The notes under the pieces were generated by a model. The model was not told the DNA's origin and did no database searches. It saw only the letters and a program-made list of their open reading frames with translations. Shown one piece after another: positions 17,636 to 25,910 of a stretch of 64,000 nucleotides of DNA. How positions within the stretch are numbered: position 1 is the stretch's first letter; every line of letters starts with the position of its first letter. Origin of the DNA: Planctomycetota bacterium (GTDB taxonomy: Bacteria; Planctomycetota; Phycisphaerae; UBA1845); the NCBI GenBank assembly GCA_029558835.1, contig JAKQDH010000131.1, positions 1 to 64,000 on the forward strand. The letters run 5' to 3'. Both the position numbers and the translations under genes were made by a program.

Positions 17636-17779
17636 CTGCCGGCTTCCCAACGCATGGCCCTGCTTCGTCTGCCGGGGGGCTCGTGGTAGAGCCCAACGCG
17701 TGCCGCTGCCATCTGCGTAATCTGCGCAATCTGTGGACAGGAGTGCGCACCCCAGGCAACGCCCGTCGGTTCCGCTCGC

Positions 17780-18544
17780 TTACGGCTTGCCGAAGTTGGT
17801 CATGTCCTTCACCTCCACCCCCGGTGGAGCCTCGAAGACGAAGCGCTTCGGGTCAATCTCGGCATCGACCTTGATGTCCGTTACCGTCATCGTCCGGGCC
17901 GTCTCGCCTTCACCGCCGTAGACGACTTCCTTGACCTGGATGCCGTCGTGACGGAAGTAGTAGACGATGCGCGCGAAACGGTGGGCCTCCTCCGGCTTGG
18001 GCTTTACCTCGATGACCCACACCGGCTGACCGTCCACGGTCTCCTCGGGCAGCAGCTTCAGGTCGGACTTGGGAATCACCGACGCGAACAGGGTGCGCGG
18101 GTCGGGCGAGCGCTCGGGGCGCAGCCGTCCCTTGCCCGCCGACACCTCGCCGTTGCTGTCCGTCAGGGTGTAGGTGTTGGTGCCGTCGATGATCATGAGC
18201 GTCTTCTGTGCGATCACCTGCGGCTCTTCCGCCGGGCTTTCTCCCTCGTGCGGCATCTGGTCCGGCTTGCCCACCCGCATGGTGCTTGCCATTTCCAGCC
18301 GATACAGGAGCTTGCCGTCCCGGCGGAGTACCTCGTAGGTTCCTTGATTCTCGGAATGGGTGGCCAGCGGGCCCGAACCCGTCCGGCTGACCGAGTGAAT
18401 CTTGCCGCTGATCGAGGTGTGCTTCTCCCAGGCCTCGATGATCTTGTTCGTCACGTCGGTCACCTCATCCGCCACCGCCGGAACCGCCGTGACGCCGACG
18501 ACCAGCATGGCCGCCGCGACTGCCATGTTTCGCACTTTCATCAT
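17780..18544 (-). CDS. LolA-like periplasmic protein
   Basis: 254 aa. The tandem ATGs at 18544 and 18541 follow AAGGGAG at about 6 nt. Signal peptide MMKVRNMAVAAAMLVVGVTA, cut near AVADE. The mature chain opens with a helix (VTDVTNKIIEAWEKHTSISG). Then come alternating strands typical of LolA/LolB half-barrels: TYEVLRRDGKLLYRLEMAST, TLMIIDGTNTYTLTDSNGEV, and the late VYYFRHDGIQVKEVVYGG with IDPKRFVFEAPPGVEV. The ending is close to the DPxxFxFxxPxGxEV of LolA-related proteins. The fold suggests binding of lipoproteins or another lipid. No Lol transporter genes are near, so the role is inferred only from fold. Confidence 0.75.
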   Translation of the reverse strand: MMKVRNMAVAAAMLVVGVTAVPAVADEVTDVTNKIIEAWEKHTSISGKIHSVSRTGSGPLATHSENQGTYEVLRRDGKLLYRLEMASTMRVGKPDQMPHEGESPAEEPQVIAQKTLMIIDGTNTYTLTDSNGEVSAGKGRLRPERSPDPRTLFASVIPKSDLKLLPEETVDGQPVWVIEVKPKPEEAHRFARIVYYFRHDGIQVKEVVYGGEGETARTMTVTDIKVDAEIDPKRFVFEAPPGVEVKDMTNFGKP

Positions 18545-18930
18545 GTTTCACTCCCTTGCGTAGCGGAGAACCCGCGTGCTGCCCGGTAACCCATGTTCCC
18601 GTTGCGCAACTCCCTATCATGCTCATCAGCACCGGCCGGGGTCAACAGCGCCGGCCCTGGTTACATGCCTGTTACAGCCCTGCCAGCTAAGTCACCTCCG
18701 ATGATGCCGCCGTTCCGGAGGGAACGGACCGGCGGAGCCGGGTGGCATGGCCAAGCGCAGCGCCGCCATGTCGCCGGTGGTGATGGCACATCGCGTGGGA
18801 GCGCATGCTGGCGCCCGCCTGCCGCGGGCTTGGGCATGCCACCCGTTTCGGGGCCGTGCCTGGTACCGTCCAGGCTTCGCACCTGCGCGGTTCCGCTCGG
18901 GCGACGCCGCGGTCCGCATCGCCCGCCCGG
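18545..18930. other. Spacer with MITE-like element upstream of the LolA-like gene
   Basis: 386 bp. It contains the family 1 element at 18740-18844. The LolA-like gene promoter should lie in the first 100 bp, but no clear -35/-10 pair stands out. Nothing else recognisable. Confidence 0.5.
18740..18844. repeat. MITE-like dispersed repeat, family 1, copy D
   Basis: 105 bp with the clearest termini: GGGTGGCATGGCCAAGCGC at the left and GGGCTTGGGCATGCCACCC at the right, complementary over about 17 bases with one or two mismatches. AGCGCCGCCATG lies inside the left arm. Confidence 0.8.
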
Positions 18931-20028
18931 CTATCCCCGTGACGCCGGGGCACGCGGCTCCATCCCGAGACCCGGTGCCTGCCAGACGGTCATCCGCGGA
19001 CCCTCGTAGCGATAACCGCCGACCAGCGGGTCCTCCGCCAGCAGCAGCGGGGTATCCAGGTCGAGCGCGTACAGATCACCCCACCCCAACGCGATCGCCA
19101 GCGAACAGCCCATCGCCAGCCGCGTCTCCACCATGCCGCCGATGGTGAGCTTCAGCCCGGCCGTTCGCGCCATCGTGGCGATGTCCAGCGTCTCCAGCAG
19201 GCCGGACTTCGTGATCTTCAGATTGATGACGTCGGCCGCGCTGGCCTCGATGACGCGCCGGGCGTCGGCCACGGTGGCTACCGCCTCATCCGCGGAGATC
19301 AATATCGTCGAGCGTGCCCGCACCGACGCTAGCCCCTGGATGTCGTTCTTCGCCACCGGCTGCTCGAACAGCAGGACGCGTTCGCCGAGCCGGTGCAACT
19401 TGTGCAGGACCGCGACGGCCTCGTCCGGGGTGAACCCCTGATTCGCATCAAGCAGAAACCGAACCTCAGGGCAGGCCTCCGCGATGCGCAGCACGCGCTC
19501 GACGTCGGCCTCGATCTGCGCGCCGATCTTCAGCTTGAACGCGCGAAAGCCCCGGCCATACCACTGCCGCGCCAGCTCGAGCGCCCGCGGCAGCGGCAGG
19601 ATCGGAATCGTGACATCGGTTTCGAGCGGACCGCTCGCACCCCCGCCCCACCAGGCCCACATTGGGATGCCCGCCGCCCGGCACAACGCATCGAGCAGCG
19701 CGGTCTCCAGCCCACAGCGTGCCGCCGGCTCGCCCGGTCGCTCCTCTTGCATCTGCCGGCTCACTGCACGATAGCGGGCGGCCGACTTGCCCAGCAGCCG
19801 CTCGGCCAGTTCGCGGCACGCCCGCTCGCTCGCGGCCCGATGCTCACCCGTGAGGGCGGTAAACGGCGCGACTTCCCCATAGCCCGTCGCACCGCCGGCC
19901 AGTCGCACGCGTACGAAGAGGTTCTGCGCCGCGTGCATCGTACCCTGCGCGATCACGAATGCGTCTCGCAACGGTACATCGACCGGCCAGACGTCAATCC
20001 CCGCAATGATGAGGTCGGTCTCGTTCAG
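18931..20028 (-). CDS. Dipeptide epimerase / muconate-cycloisomerase-type enolase superfamily enzyme (probable CTG start)
   Basis: 365 aa if started at the CTG at 20028. The first standard codon in frame is TTG at 19971 (346 aa), but that would remove the first strand of the capping domain (LIIAGIDVWPVDVPLRDAFV), which the family needs. GGAG lies 7 nt before the CTG. The catalytic set is complete: Lys of FKLKIG, metal ligands Asp (LLDANQG), Glu (LLFEQPV) and Asp (ISADEAV), and Lys of NLKITKSG. The ending ALDLDTPLLLAEDPL is typical of L-Ala-D/L-Glu epimerases, which recycle murein peptides. Substrate specificity is not proven. Confidence 0.82.
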   Translation of the reverse strand: MNETDLIIAGIDVWPVDVPLRDAFVIAQGTMHAAQNLFVRVRLAGGATGYGEVAPFTALTGEHRAASERACRELAERLLGKSAARYRAVSRQMQEERPGEPAARCGLETALLDALCRAAGIPMWAWWGGGASGPLETDVTIPILPLPRALELARQWYGRGFRAFKLKIGAQIEADVERVLRIAEACPEVRFLLDANQGFTPDEAVAVLHKLHRLGERVLLFEQPVAKNDIQGLASVRARSTILISADEAVATVADARRVIEASAADVINLKITKSGLLETLDIATMARTAGLKLTIGGMVETRLAMGCSLAIALGWGDLYALDLDTPLLLAEDPLVGGYRYEGPRMTVWQAPGLGMEPRAPASRG

Positions 20029-20103
20029 TGGTCAGCTCCACACTCGGGGGCGTGGTCTCGATTGCACAACCGCCGCACGCGTTGGGGACGTGCGGCGCCA
20101 AGA

Positions 20104-20238
20104 GTGCCATGCTTTCCCGTGACAGCGCGGGTGCTTGGCGTGGGTGCCATGCCCTCAGCCACCGCAGGTGGGGGTGGGCATGCCGTCGGCCGCCAGAGCA
20201 CGCCGACCCGCGACTGCTGGCGCGCGAAAGCATGGCAC
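20104..20238. repeat. 135 bp element with 13 bp perfect inverted ends, family 3, copy 1
   Basis: Ends are GTGCCATGCTTTC and GAAAGCATGGCAC, exactly complementary. The core (about 20138-20182) contains CCGCAGGTGGGGGTGGGCAT and matches, with few changes, the core at 24690-24733, although the flanking arms differ between the two copies. Confidence 0.75.
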
Positions 20239-20292
20239 CGGGCAGTCACGAGTAAGCATCCCCGTGTCCTCCCGACGCGTCTTCGCCCGCCC

Positions 20293-20329
20293 GACCCTCA
20301 CCCCTGCCCCTCTCCCTCGAAGGGAGAGG
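20293..20329. repeat. Half copy of the 96 bp palindrome family (family 2)
   Basis: CGACCCTCACCCCTGCCCCT followed by CTCCCTCGAAGGGAGAG corresponds to the right half of the element seen complete at 38811, 39134 and 40800. Confidence 0.7.
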
Positions 20330-20493
20330 CGTCACATACTGCATGCCCACGGCCGCCGCGCCTCGTGCGCTGGCGGACGGAGGGACGCAGCATTATCATC
20401 GGTTCGGCAGCCAAGGCAATTGACCTGAGGCCCGGCCGCGAGGCACATGATCCGTCTGCCGCCCGGCGATTCGGCGCGCGGGAGAACCACGCC

Positions 20494-21489
20494 ATGACGA
20501 TGAAGATGTACCGCCAGGATGATGCCGACGTGACGTGGCTTCACGCTGCGCCCGTGGCCATTGTCGGCTACGGTAACCAGGGCCGTGCCCACGCACTGAA
20601 TCTGCGTGACGCCGGGGTGCAAGTGCTCATCGGACAGCGCCCGGGACGCAGCTTCGACCGGGCGGTGGCGGACGGCTTCGCGCCTTGGCCCGTACGCGAG
20701 GCGGTCTCCGCGGCCGGGCTGACGATGCTCACGCTTCCCGACGAATCAGCCGCCGACGTCTACGCGGCCGACGTCGGGTCTGCCCTGCACCCGGGCACGA
20801 CGCTCGGGTTCGTCCACGGGTTCAACATTCGCTTCGGTTTCATTCAGCCGCCCGCGGATGTGAACGTCGTCATGATCGCACCCAAAGGCCCCGGCACGCT
20901 CCTGCGGCAACTCTTCGTGGAAGGCAAGGGGCTGCCGGCCCTGCTGGCCGTGCATCACGATGCCACCGGCACCGCGCGGCAGATCGCCCTTGCCTGGGCG
21001 GCCGGCATCGGCGCCACCCGCGCCGCCGTCGTCGAAACCACCTTCGCCGAGGAGACCGAAACGGACTTGTTCGGTGAGCAGGTCGTTCTGTGCGGCGGGG
21101 TCAGCGCGCTCACCAAAGCGGCGTTCGAGACGTTGGTGGAGGCCGGCTACACGCCCGAACTTGCGTATCTGGAGTGCGTGCATGAGCTCAAGCAGATCGT
21201 CGATCTGCTGTACAGCGAAGGTCTCAGCGCGATGCGGCGCCGCGTGTCGAACACGGCCGAGTACGGCGACCTGACCCGTGGCCCGCGCCTCGTTTCCGAG
21301 CAGACCCGCCGCGAGATGCGACGCATCCTCGAAGAAATCCGCTCCGGTGAGTTCGCTCGGGAGTGGATCGCAGAGTACCGCAGCGGCGCCAAGAGATTCC
21401 AGGCGCTTTACGAAGCTGATGCACACTCCGCCTACGAGCGTGCCGCAACGGCCGTCCGCGCCCTCATGCCGTGGCTGAGGGGAGAATAG
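20494..21489 (+). CDS. ilvC: Ketol-acid reductoisomerase (NADP+), class I
   Basis: 331 aa from the ATG at 20494, which has GGAG 9 nt upstream; the long open frame before it reads antisense to the epimerase and is not coding. The Rossmann motif is VAIVGYGNQGRAHALNLRDA, followed by VLIGQRPGRSFDRA, VHGFNIRFGFIQPP and MIAPKGPG. The knotted C-terminal domain holds the Mg2+ ligands in TFAEETETDLFGEQVVLCGG and in LECVHELKQIVDLLYSEG, then the SNTAEYGD motif. It converts acetolactate to dihydroxyisovalerate in valine, leucine and isoleucine synthesis. The length fits class I enzymes. No other ilv or leu genes are adjacent, so it stands alone. Confidence 0.96.
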   Translation: MTMKMYRQDDADVTWLHAAPVAIVGYGNQGRAHALNLRDAGVQVLIGQRPGRSFDRAVADGFAPWPVREAVSAAGLTMLTLPDESAADVYAADVGSALHPGTTLGFVHGFNIRFGFIQPPADVNVVMIAPKGPGTLLRQLFVEGKGLPALLAVHHDATGTARQIALAWAAGIGATRAAVVETTFAEETETDLFGEQVVLCGGVSALTKAAFETLVEAGYTPELAYLECVHELKQIVDLLYSEGLSAMRRRVSNTAEYGDLTRGPRLVSEQTRREMRRILEEIRSGEFAREWIAEYRSGAKRFQALYEADAHSAYERAATAVRALMPWLRGE

Positions 21490-21563
21490 CGAAGTGCGAA
21501 GAGCGACAGCGGAAGGCAAGAGGCAAGAGGGAGGCGTAGGGCGGGTTCTGCCCGCCGCGGGAG
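21489..21563. repeat. 75 bp dispersed repeat, copy 2 of 2
   Basis: One base different from 17217-17291. It starts at the last base of the ilvC stop codon, and its terminal GGGCGGGTTCTGCCCGCC hairpin could act as a transcription end for ilvC. Confidence 0.85.
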
Positions 21564-21766
21564 CAGCGAGTGGCGAGTGAAGGACGGGTCCTGCTGGCAT
21601 CCGAGCCGGCGCGCGACCGACCTCCCCCGACCGTTCCCTGCCCTACTCGGCGGGACGCAGCCTGCCGGCCCACCGGCCGGTCCCATCCCGTGGGCGTTGG
21701 TGACCGTGGGAATCTCCTCGGTTGCCTGTTGCTTCCGGCCGCCCTGTCGTTAAGTATACCGCCCTC

Positions 21767-22519
21767 ATGGAGACGCCGCTGCAGACGCCCCCGTCGAACT
21801 CATTCCCTGCGAGTGGGGAGTCACCCGCCCTTTGCACGGCCGGCAACGGACTGGTCGCCGGAAGTCTGTGTCAGGCCATCGCGTGGGGGACGGTCGTGAT
21901 CGCGTTGATCCTTGTCGCGCTGCCGTTCGATCAAGCGCTCACGAGCTGGGTGTGCCAGGTGGCTCCCGCCGGGACGATCCAGCACCGGGTGCTGAAGCTG
22001 GCTTACAATCCCTTTCGCTGGTGGACGTTTGTGGCGTTCGGAGCCGTTCTGCTGGCCCGGGCATCCTGGCGGCAGTGGTTCATCGGTTTCCTGGTGACGG
22101 TCCTTACCACGGTGGGGGTGCTGCACCTGGTGAAGTATGTCGTCGGGCGGGCGCGACCCGAGCTGTCTGTGGGGGCGTACGCCTTTCACCCCTTCGGTGA
22201 TCCGCGGCTGGGCTTCGATGCGTTTCCCTCGGGGCATGCCACGATGGCCTTCCTGTTGGTAGCGTTGCTCGGTATGTACGCGCGGTGGACACGCTGGCTG
22301 CTGGCTCCCGTGGCCGTGCTGGCTTGTCTGGCACGCATTGCGCAGGAACGTCACTTCGTGTCCGACGTGGTGGGCGGCGCGGGTCTGGCGTTGCTTACGG
22401 TGTGGCTGACACGCCGACACCTCGGCTCCCGCTACTTCCCGCCGGGCGGTACTTCCGGCGGTGCGGCAAGGCGGTCCGGCCCGATGATCAACAGCGTCTG
22501 CATCCGTCCTTTGGAGTAG
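21767..22519 (+). CDS. PAP2-family membrane phosphatase
   Basis: 250 aa from the ATG at 21767. Five or six membrane helices begin at about residue 35 (AWGTVVIALILVALPF). The three phosphatase motifs are present: KYVVGRARP, then FPSGHATM, then RIAQERHFVSDVVGG. The family dephosphorylates lipid phosphates such as undecaprenyl pyrophosphate or phosphatidic acid on the outer face of the membrane. The last 88 bp overlap the end of the convergent glycosyltransferase gene, so the C-terminal 29 residues are encoded antisense to it. This places a likely carrier-lipid phosphatase beside a polyprenyl-sugar-using transferase. Confidence 0.87.
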   Translation: METPLQTPPSNSFPASGESPALCTAGNGLVAGSLCQAIAWGTVVIALILVALPFDQALTSWVCQVAPAGTIQHRVLKLAYNPFRWWTFVAFGAVLLARASWRQWFIGFLVTVLTTVGVLHLVKYVVGRARPELSVGAYAFHPFGDPRLGFDAFPSGHATMAFLLVALLGMYARWTRWLLAPVAVLACLARIAQERHFVSDVVGGAGLALLTVWLTRRHLGSRYFPPGGTSGGAARRSGPMINSVCIRPLE

Positions 22520-24597
22520 TTGAAACCCCGAACGGACGCGCGTCGAACCACCAGCGGCAGCGACAGGTCGTCGCGCTCGACCACAACCGCCAAGCCATCG
22601 GCATGCGCCGCCAGCCAGTCAGGCAGTTCCCGGAGCCGCAACCGTTCGAGGCGACCTTCCGTCAGGAACACGAGGCTGTCTTCCTGATACTCCGCGGCCG
22701 CCAGAGGTCGGACGCCTTCCGGGTCGAGCATTCGCAGCACGGCCACCACGCGCGAGCTCAGCCACAAGTGCTGCAAGTTGGGCAGCACGAACTGCAACGT
22801 ACCGCCAACCGACAGTGCGCCCAGCAGAACCGCCAACACCTGAGCCCGCACGAACCTCCGCCGGCGGACCGCACAGATGAGCATCAGCAGTAAACACGCG
22901 CATAGTGCCGCCCCGCTGCTCAGCCACTTGAACAGGCCGGGACGCACCTCGAGCACGCCGAGCCAGGCAAGCAGGATCGGCGCGGCGACGCCTACCACCG
23001 CGCTGAGCACCAGCCACCCATTCAGCGCTGCGCGCACCACCCCGATTCCGCGGGATCGGTCCGCGACCCCTCTCCCCCTCGCCGGGGCGGCAACCCCTCT
23101 CCCCCTCTGGGGGAGAGGGTAGGGCGAGGGGGTGCCCGGCGCCGCTCCGACGAGCGGTGTCCACACGCGTTCGCCCCCGCACAGCGCCCGCGCGCACAAC
23201 AGCGCCAAGGCGGGAAACATCGGCAACGTGTAGTGCGGCAGCTTGGTGGCCACCAGTTCGAATATCACCCAGCCCGGCACCAGCCACGCCAGCAAGTACA
23301 GCTCGGCCGCGTGACCCCCCGCACGCTGCTGCCAGCGCCGCCGGATCCGCCTCAGCCAACCCGATTCCCGGCCGGACCCCGTCTCCGCCGGCCCGGTCGC
23401 CGGCAGGCTTCGCCCCGGCCCCGCATCGGAGGCCGTCGGCTGCTGCCCGAACCGCAGTCCGCGCCGCACACCGCGCACCAGTCCCGGCACCAGCCCCAGC
23501 GACCCCGGCCAGAACAACAGCGGCAGCAGAACCAGGTAATACCCCGGCGGGGCCCAATGCCCCTCCTTGGCCGACGTGCTGCGTCCCCAGACTTCATCCA
23601 GCAGGATGCCGCCGTACTCCCTCCAGCCCACCTGCTCCCCAACCAACACGACCCACGGGGTAACGATCGCCAAGACCAAGACGACGCCGGCCACGAGGTG
23701 CAGTCGCCGCAGCCACGCCCACTCCCGGCTGACAACGCCCAGTGCCGACACCGTCAGCAGCGCAATTGCGGGCGCGACCGGTCCCTTGGTCATGATGCCG
23801 AGCCCGAGCCCCACCCACAGAAGCACTACCCACCCGGTCTGCTCAGACTGCGGGCCGCGTCGCCGCCGCCAAAGTTTCCACAACGCCCACTGCGCCAGAC
23901 ACGTCCAGGCCAGCAGCACCTGATCCGTGCGCGCCTGCCGCACGTCCACCACCACCACCAGACATGAGGCCAGCAGCAGTCCCGCCAGCCAGCCGCAGCC
24001 CCCGGCGAACATGCTGCACCCGATCCGCCAAGTGATGAGCACCGCCGCCAAGGCACCCAGAATTGAGGGAATGCGGTACGCCCAGATGCCACCGTCGGGC
24101 AGCGCCTCAGCCGCACGCAGACTCTGGACAACCTCGGCCGGCGCCTGCGGAATACCGAATGGCGAATAGCGAATAGCGAATGAAGCCGCCTGTTCCGAAT
24201 CGTCCCGGCGCACGTCGGAATGTGGGAGCGGCCCCGCAGGCCCGGACTGGGCGGCCGTCGGCACGGGAGCGCCCGCCCAGGCCGTCACCTTTACCGACAG
24301 AGCCTGAAGCCAGTAGAGCAGCGGTGGCTTGTTGAGCCGCGGCCGGCCCTGGATCAACGGCACGATCCAGTCGCGCCAATTCGCGGCCACCACCATCTGC
24401 CGCGAAGCCTCCGCAAACCGCGACTCGTCGCGGTCAATCGGTGGCAACACGCACTGGCCGGGGAGAAACACCGCTAAGCTCACGCCCAGCAAAGCCACCC
24501 CCGCCGGCCAACCCTGACCGCGCTGCCTGCGCCGCCCCCCGTGTGCTGCTTCGCCGTTTGGTGCGCCCCCCGGGTTTGCTGACGTGTCCGCACGCAT
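22432..24597 (-). CDS. GT39 (ArnT/PMT-like) glycosyltransferase carrying in-frame repeat insertions
   Basis: 721 aa from the ATG at 24597. The first periplasmic loop has PPIDRDESRFAEASRQM, with the catalytic acidic pair of ArnT-type enzymes, then RPRLNKPPLLYWLQALSVKV. About eleven further helices follow (ILGALAAVLITWRIG; MTKGPVAPAIALLTVSALGV; HYTLPMFPALALLCARAL). Two segments are foreign. Residues about 112-149 contain FAIRYSPFGI, read from a GAATAGCGAATAGCG repeat. Residues about 480-512 contain TPSPYPLPQRGRGV, read from a family 2 palindrome. Both keep the frame and sit in predicted loops. The family transfers sugars from polyprenyl phosphate to lipid A or proteins. It converges on the PAP2 gene with 88 bp overlap. 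Confidence 0.85.
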   Translation of the reverse strand: MRADTSANPGGAPNGEAAHGGRRRQRGQGWPAGVALLGVSLAVFLPGQCVLPPIDRDESRFAEASRQMVVAANWRDWIVPLIQGRPRLNKPPLLYWLQALSVKVTAWAGAPVPTAAQSGPAGPLPHSDVRRDDSEQAASFAIRYSPFGIPQAPAEVVQSLRAAEALPDGGIWAYRIPSILGALAAVLITWRIGCSMFAGGCGWLAGLLLASCLVVVVDVRQARTDQVLLAWTCLAQWALWKLWRRRRGPQSEQTGWVVLLWVGLGLGIMTKGPVAPAIALLTVSALGVVSREWAWLRRLHLVAGVVLVLAIVTPWVVLVGEQVGWREYGGILLDEVWGRSTSAKEGHWAPPGYYLVLLPLLFWPGSLGLVPGLVRGVRRGLRFGQQPTASDAGPGRSLPATGPAETGSGRESGWLRRIRRRWQQRAGGHAAELYLLAWLVPGWVIFELVATKLPHYTLPMFPALALLCARALCGGERVWTPLVGAAPGTPSPYPLPQRGRGVAAPARGRGVADRSRGIGVVRAALNGWLVLSAVVGVAAPILLAWLGVLEVRPGLFKWLSSGAALCACLLLMLICAVRRRRFVRAQVLAVLLGALSVGGTLQFVLPNLQHLWLSSRVVAVLRMLDPEGVRPLAAAEYQEDSLVFLTEGRLERLRLRELPDWLAAHADGLAVVVERDDLSLPLVVRRASVRGFNYSKGRMQTLLIIGPDRLAAPPEVPPGGK
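23066..23133. repeat. Family 2 palindrome inside the GT39 gene
   Basis: Contains CCCCTCTCCCCCTCGCCGGG and CCCCTCTCCCCCTCTGGGGG followed by AGAGGGTAGGGCGAGGGGG. It is translated on the minus strand as TPSPYPLPQRGRGV, nearly the same peptide as the DnaE2 insertion (TPSPCPLPQRGRGV). Confidence 0.75.
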
Positions 24598-24661
24598 GAT
24601 AGAGCAGGATTCTACCGGCCAGCGCTTTCGCGTCGCAAGCAAAGTGCCGCCCCGCGCTGTT

Positions 24662-24794
24662 CGCGAACGCCCCGCGTTGTGCATGTTTAGCGTGGGCGCC
24701 GTGCCCTCACCCGCCGCAGGCGGGGGTGGGCATGTGCGGCGGACGCAAGGCGCCCCCGCGGCCGCATACGCTAAACACGTACTTCGCGTTCGCG
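24662..24794. repeat. Long imperfect inverted-repeat element, family 3, copy 2
   Basis: The arms TCGCGAACGC...TTTAGCG and CGCTAAAC...GCGTTCGCG are complementary with gaps. The core at 24690-24733 (CGTGGGCGCCGTGCCCTCAC, then CGCAGGCGGGGGTGGGCATG) matches 20138-20182. Lies between the divergent GT39 and alcohol dehydrogenase genes. Confidence 0.7.
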
Positions 24795-24880
24795 CCCTGT
24801 CGGCCCCTGCCATAGGCGCGTCAGGTGGAAATCATCACGCCGACGCTCTACAGTGTTCGCAAACCCAGGAGGCTCGAGCC

Positions 24881-25888
24881 ATGAAAGTCGCGGTCATCAC
24901 GAAAACGAAGGCGCCGGTAGTGTTCGAGGAACGGCCCCTCCCGAAGCCCGGGCCGGGGGAAATCCGGATCAAGGTGGCCGCCTGCGGCGTCTGCCACAGT
25001 GACCTGCATATCTGGGAAGGGCATTTCGACTTCGCCAAACTGCCGATCGTCCCCGGGCACGAGGTCGCAGGCGTCGTCGATCAGCTCGGACCCGGCGTCA
25101 CCGAGTGGAAGGTTGGGGAACGCGTCGGTATGCCGTGGATTTACTCGACCTGTGGCCATTGCGACGCCTGCGTGGCCGGCGATGACCCCGGCTGCGCCAG
25201 GCAGGAGGCCACCGGCGTCAGCAAGGACGGCGGCTACGCCCCGTACATGATCGCCCCGGCCGCTTTCGCCACACGCATCCCCGAGGCGCTCGACCTGGCC
25301 GAGGCGGCTCCGCTCTTCTGCGCCGGCTTGACGGTCTACGGCGCCCTGCGGGAGGCGGACATTCGCGGCGGCATGACCGTCGCGGTGCAGGGACTCGGCG
25401 GACTCGGGCAGCTCGGCGTGCAGTACGCCCGAGCCCTTGGGGCACGGGTGTTGGCCGTCACTCGCAGTGCCGACAAGACCGACCTTGCCCGGCGGCTCGG
25501 GGCGGCCGAGGTGATCGTCGCCCGCGACGGTCATCCCGGTGAGGCGCTTGCGCGGCGCGGCGGCGCCGACATCATCCTTACGACCGTGCACGTGACCAGC
25601 GCCATCACGCCGTTGCTCGCGGGTCTGGCGCCGCGTGGCAGCCTGGTGATGGTCGGGGCGGCCGGGGAGCCGCTGCCCGTCAACCCGCTGCAACTCATGG
25701 TCGGCAGGGCCCGCGTCCTCGGCTCGGTCGTGGGTAATCGCAAGCAGATGCGGGAGGTGCTCGATCTGGCCGTGCGCCACGACATCCGTCCGGTGATCGA
25801 GCGGCATCGCCTCGAAGATGTATCGCGCATCTTCGAGAAGCTGGGACGCGGCGAGCAGCCCGCGCGGGCAGTTCTGACGTTCGAGTAG
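24881..25888 (+). CDS. Zinc-dependent alcohol dehydrogenase (MDR superfamily)
   Basis: 335 aa. The ATG at 24881 follows a strong AGGAGG at 8 nt. Catalytic zinc ligands lie in ACGVCHSDLH (Cys38) and PGHEVAG. The structural zinc site is STCGHCDACVAGDDPGC with all four cysteines. The nucleotide-binding motif is VAVQGLGGLGQLGVQYARAL. The size and the WIYSTCGHCDAC pattern place it with AdhP/AdhA-type enzymes that oxidise short-chain alcohols or reduce aldehydes with NAD(H). It is a single gene; its stop is 22 bp from the convergent arfB stop. Confidence 0.92.
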   Translation: MKVAVITKTKAPVVFEERPLPKPGPGEIRIKVAACGVCHSDLHIWEGHFDFAKLPIVPGHEVAGVVDQLGPGVTEWKVGERVGMPWIYSTCGHCDACVAGDDPGCARQEATGVSKDGGYAPYMIAPAAFATRIPEALDLAEAAPLFCAGLTVYGALREADIRGGMTVAVQGLGGLGQLGVQYARALGARVLAVTRSADKTDLARRLGAAEVIVARDGHPGEALARRGGADIILTTVHVTSAITPLLAGLAPRGSLVMVGAAGEPLPVNPLQLMVGRARVLGSVVGNRKQMREVLDLAVRHDIRPVIERHRLEDVSRIFEKLGRGEQPARAVLTFE

Positions 25889-25910
25889 CACCCGCGCCGC
25901 CCACCGAACC

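Larger units (their letters stand above)
17194..17779. other. Gene-free repeat region
   Basis: 586 bp between two convergent genes. It holds a 75 bp repeat (17217-17291) shared with 21489, a CATCCGAGCCCGAGCGGAAG copy near 17325 that recurs around 46420-46580, and a family 1 MITE-like element (17541-17635). No ORF here has family resemblance or a ribosome-binding site that would support a gene. Confidence 0.65.
20029..20493. other. Divergent spacer rich in inverted repeats
   Basis: 465 bp between the epimerase and ilvC, which are divergently transcribed. It holds the long inverted-repeat element at 20104-20238 and a half copy of the 96 bp palindrome family at 20293-20329. Promoters for both genes must be here, but none could be picked by eye. 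Confidence 0.55.

Noticed and set aside
19393-20493. Upstream extension of the ilvC frame
   Set aside because: It reads antisense to the epimerase and through repeats; the ATG at 20494 has a ribosome-binding site and matches the family start.
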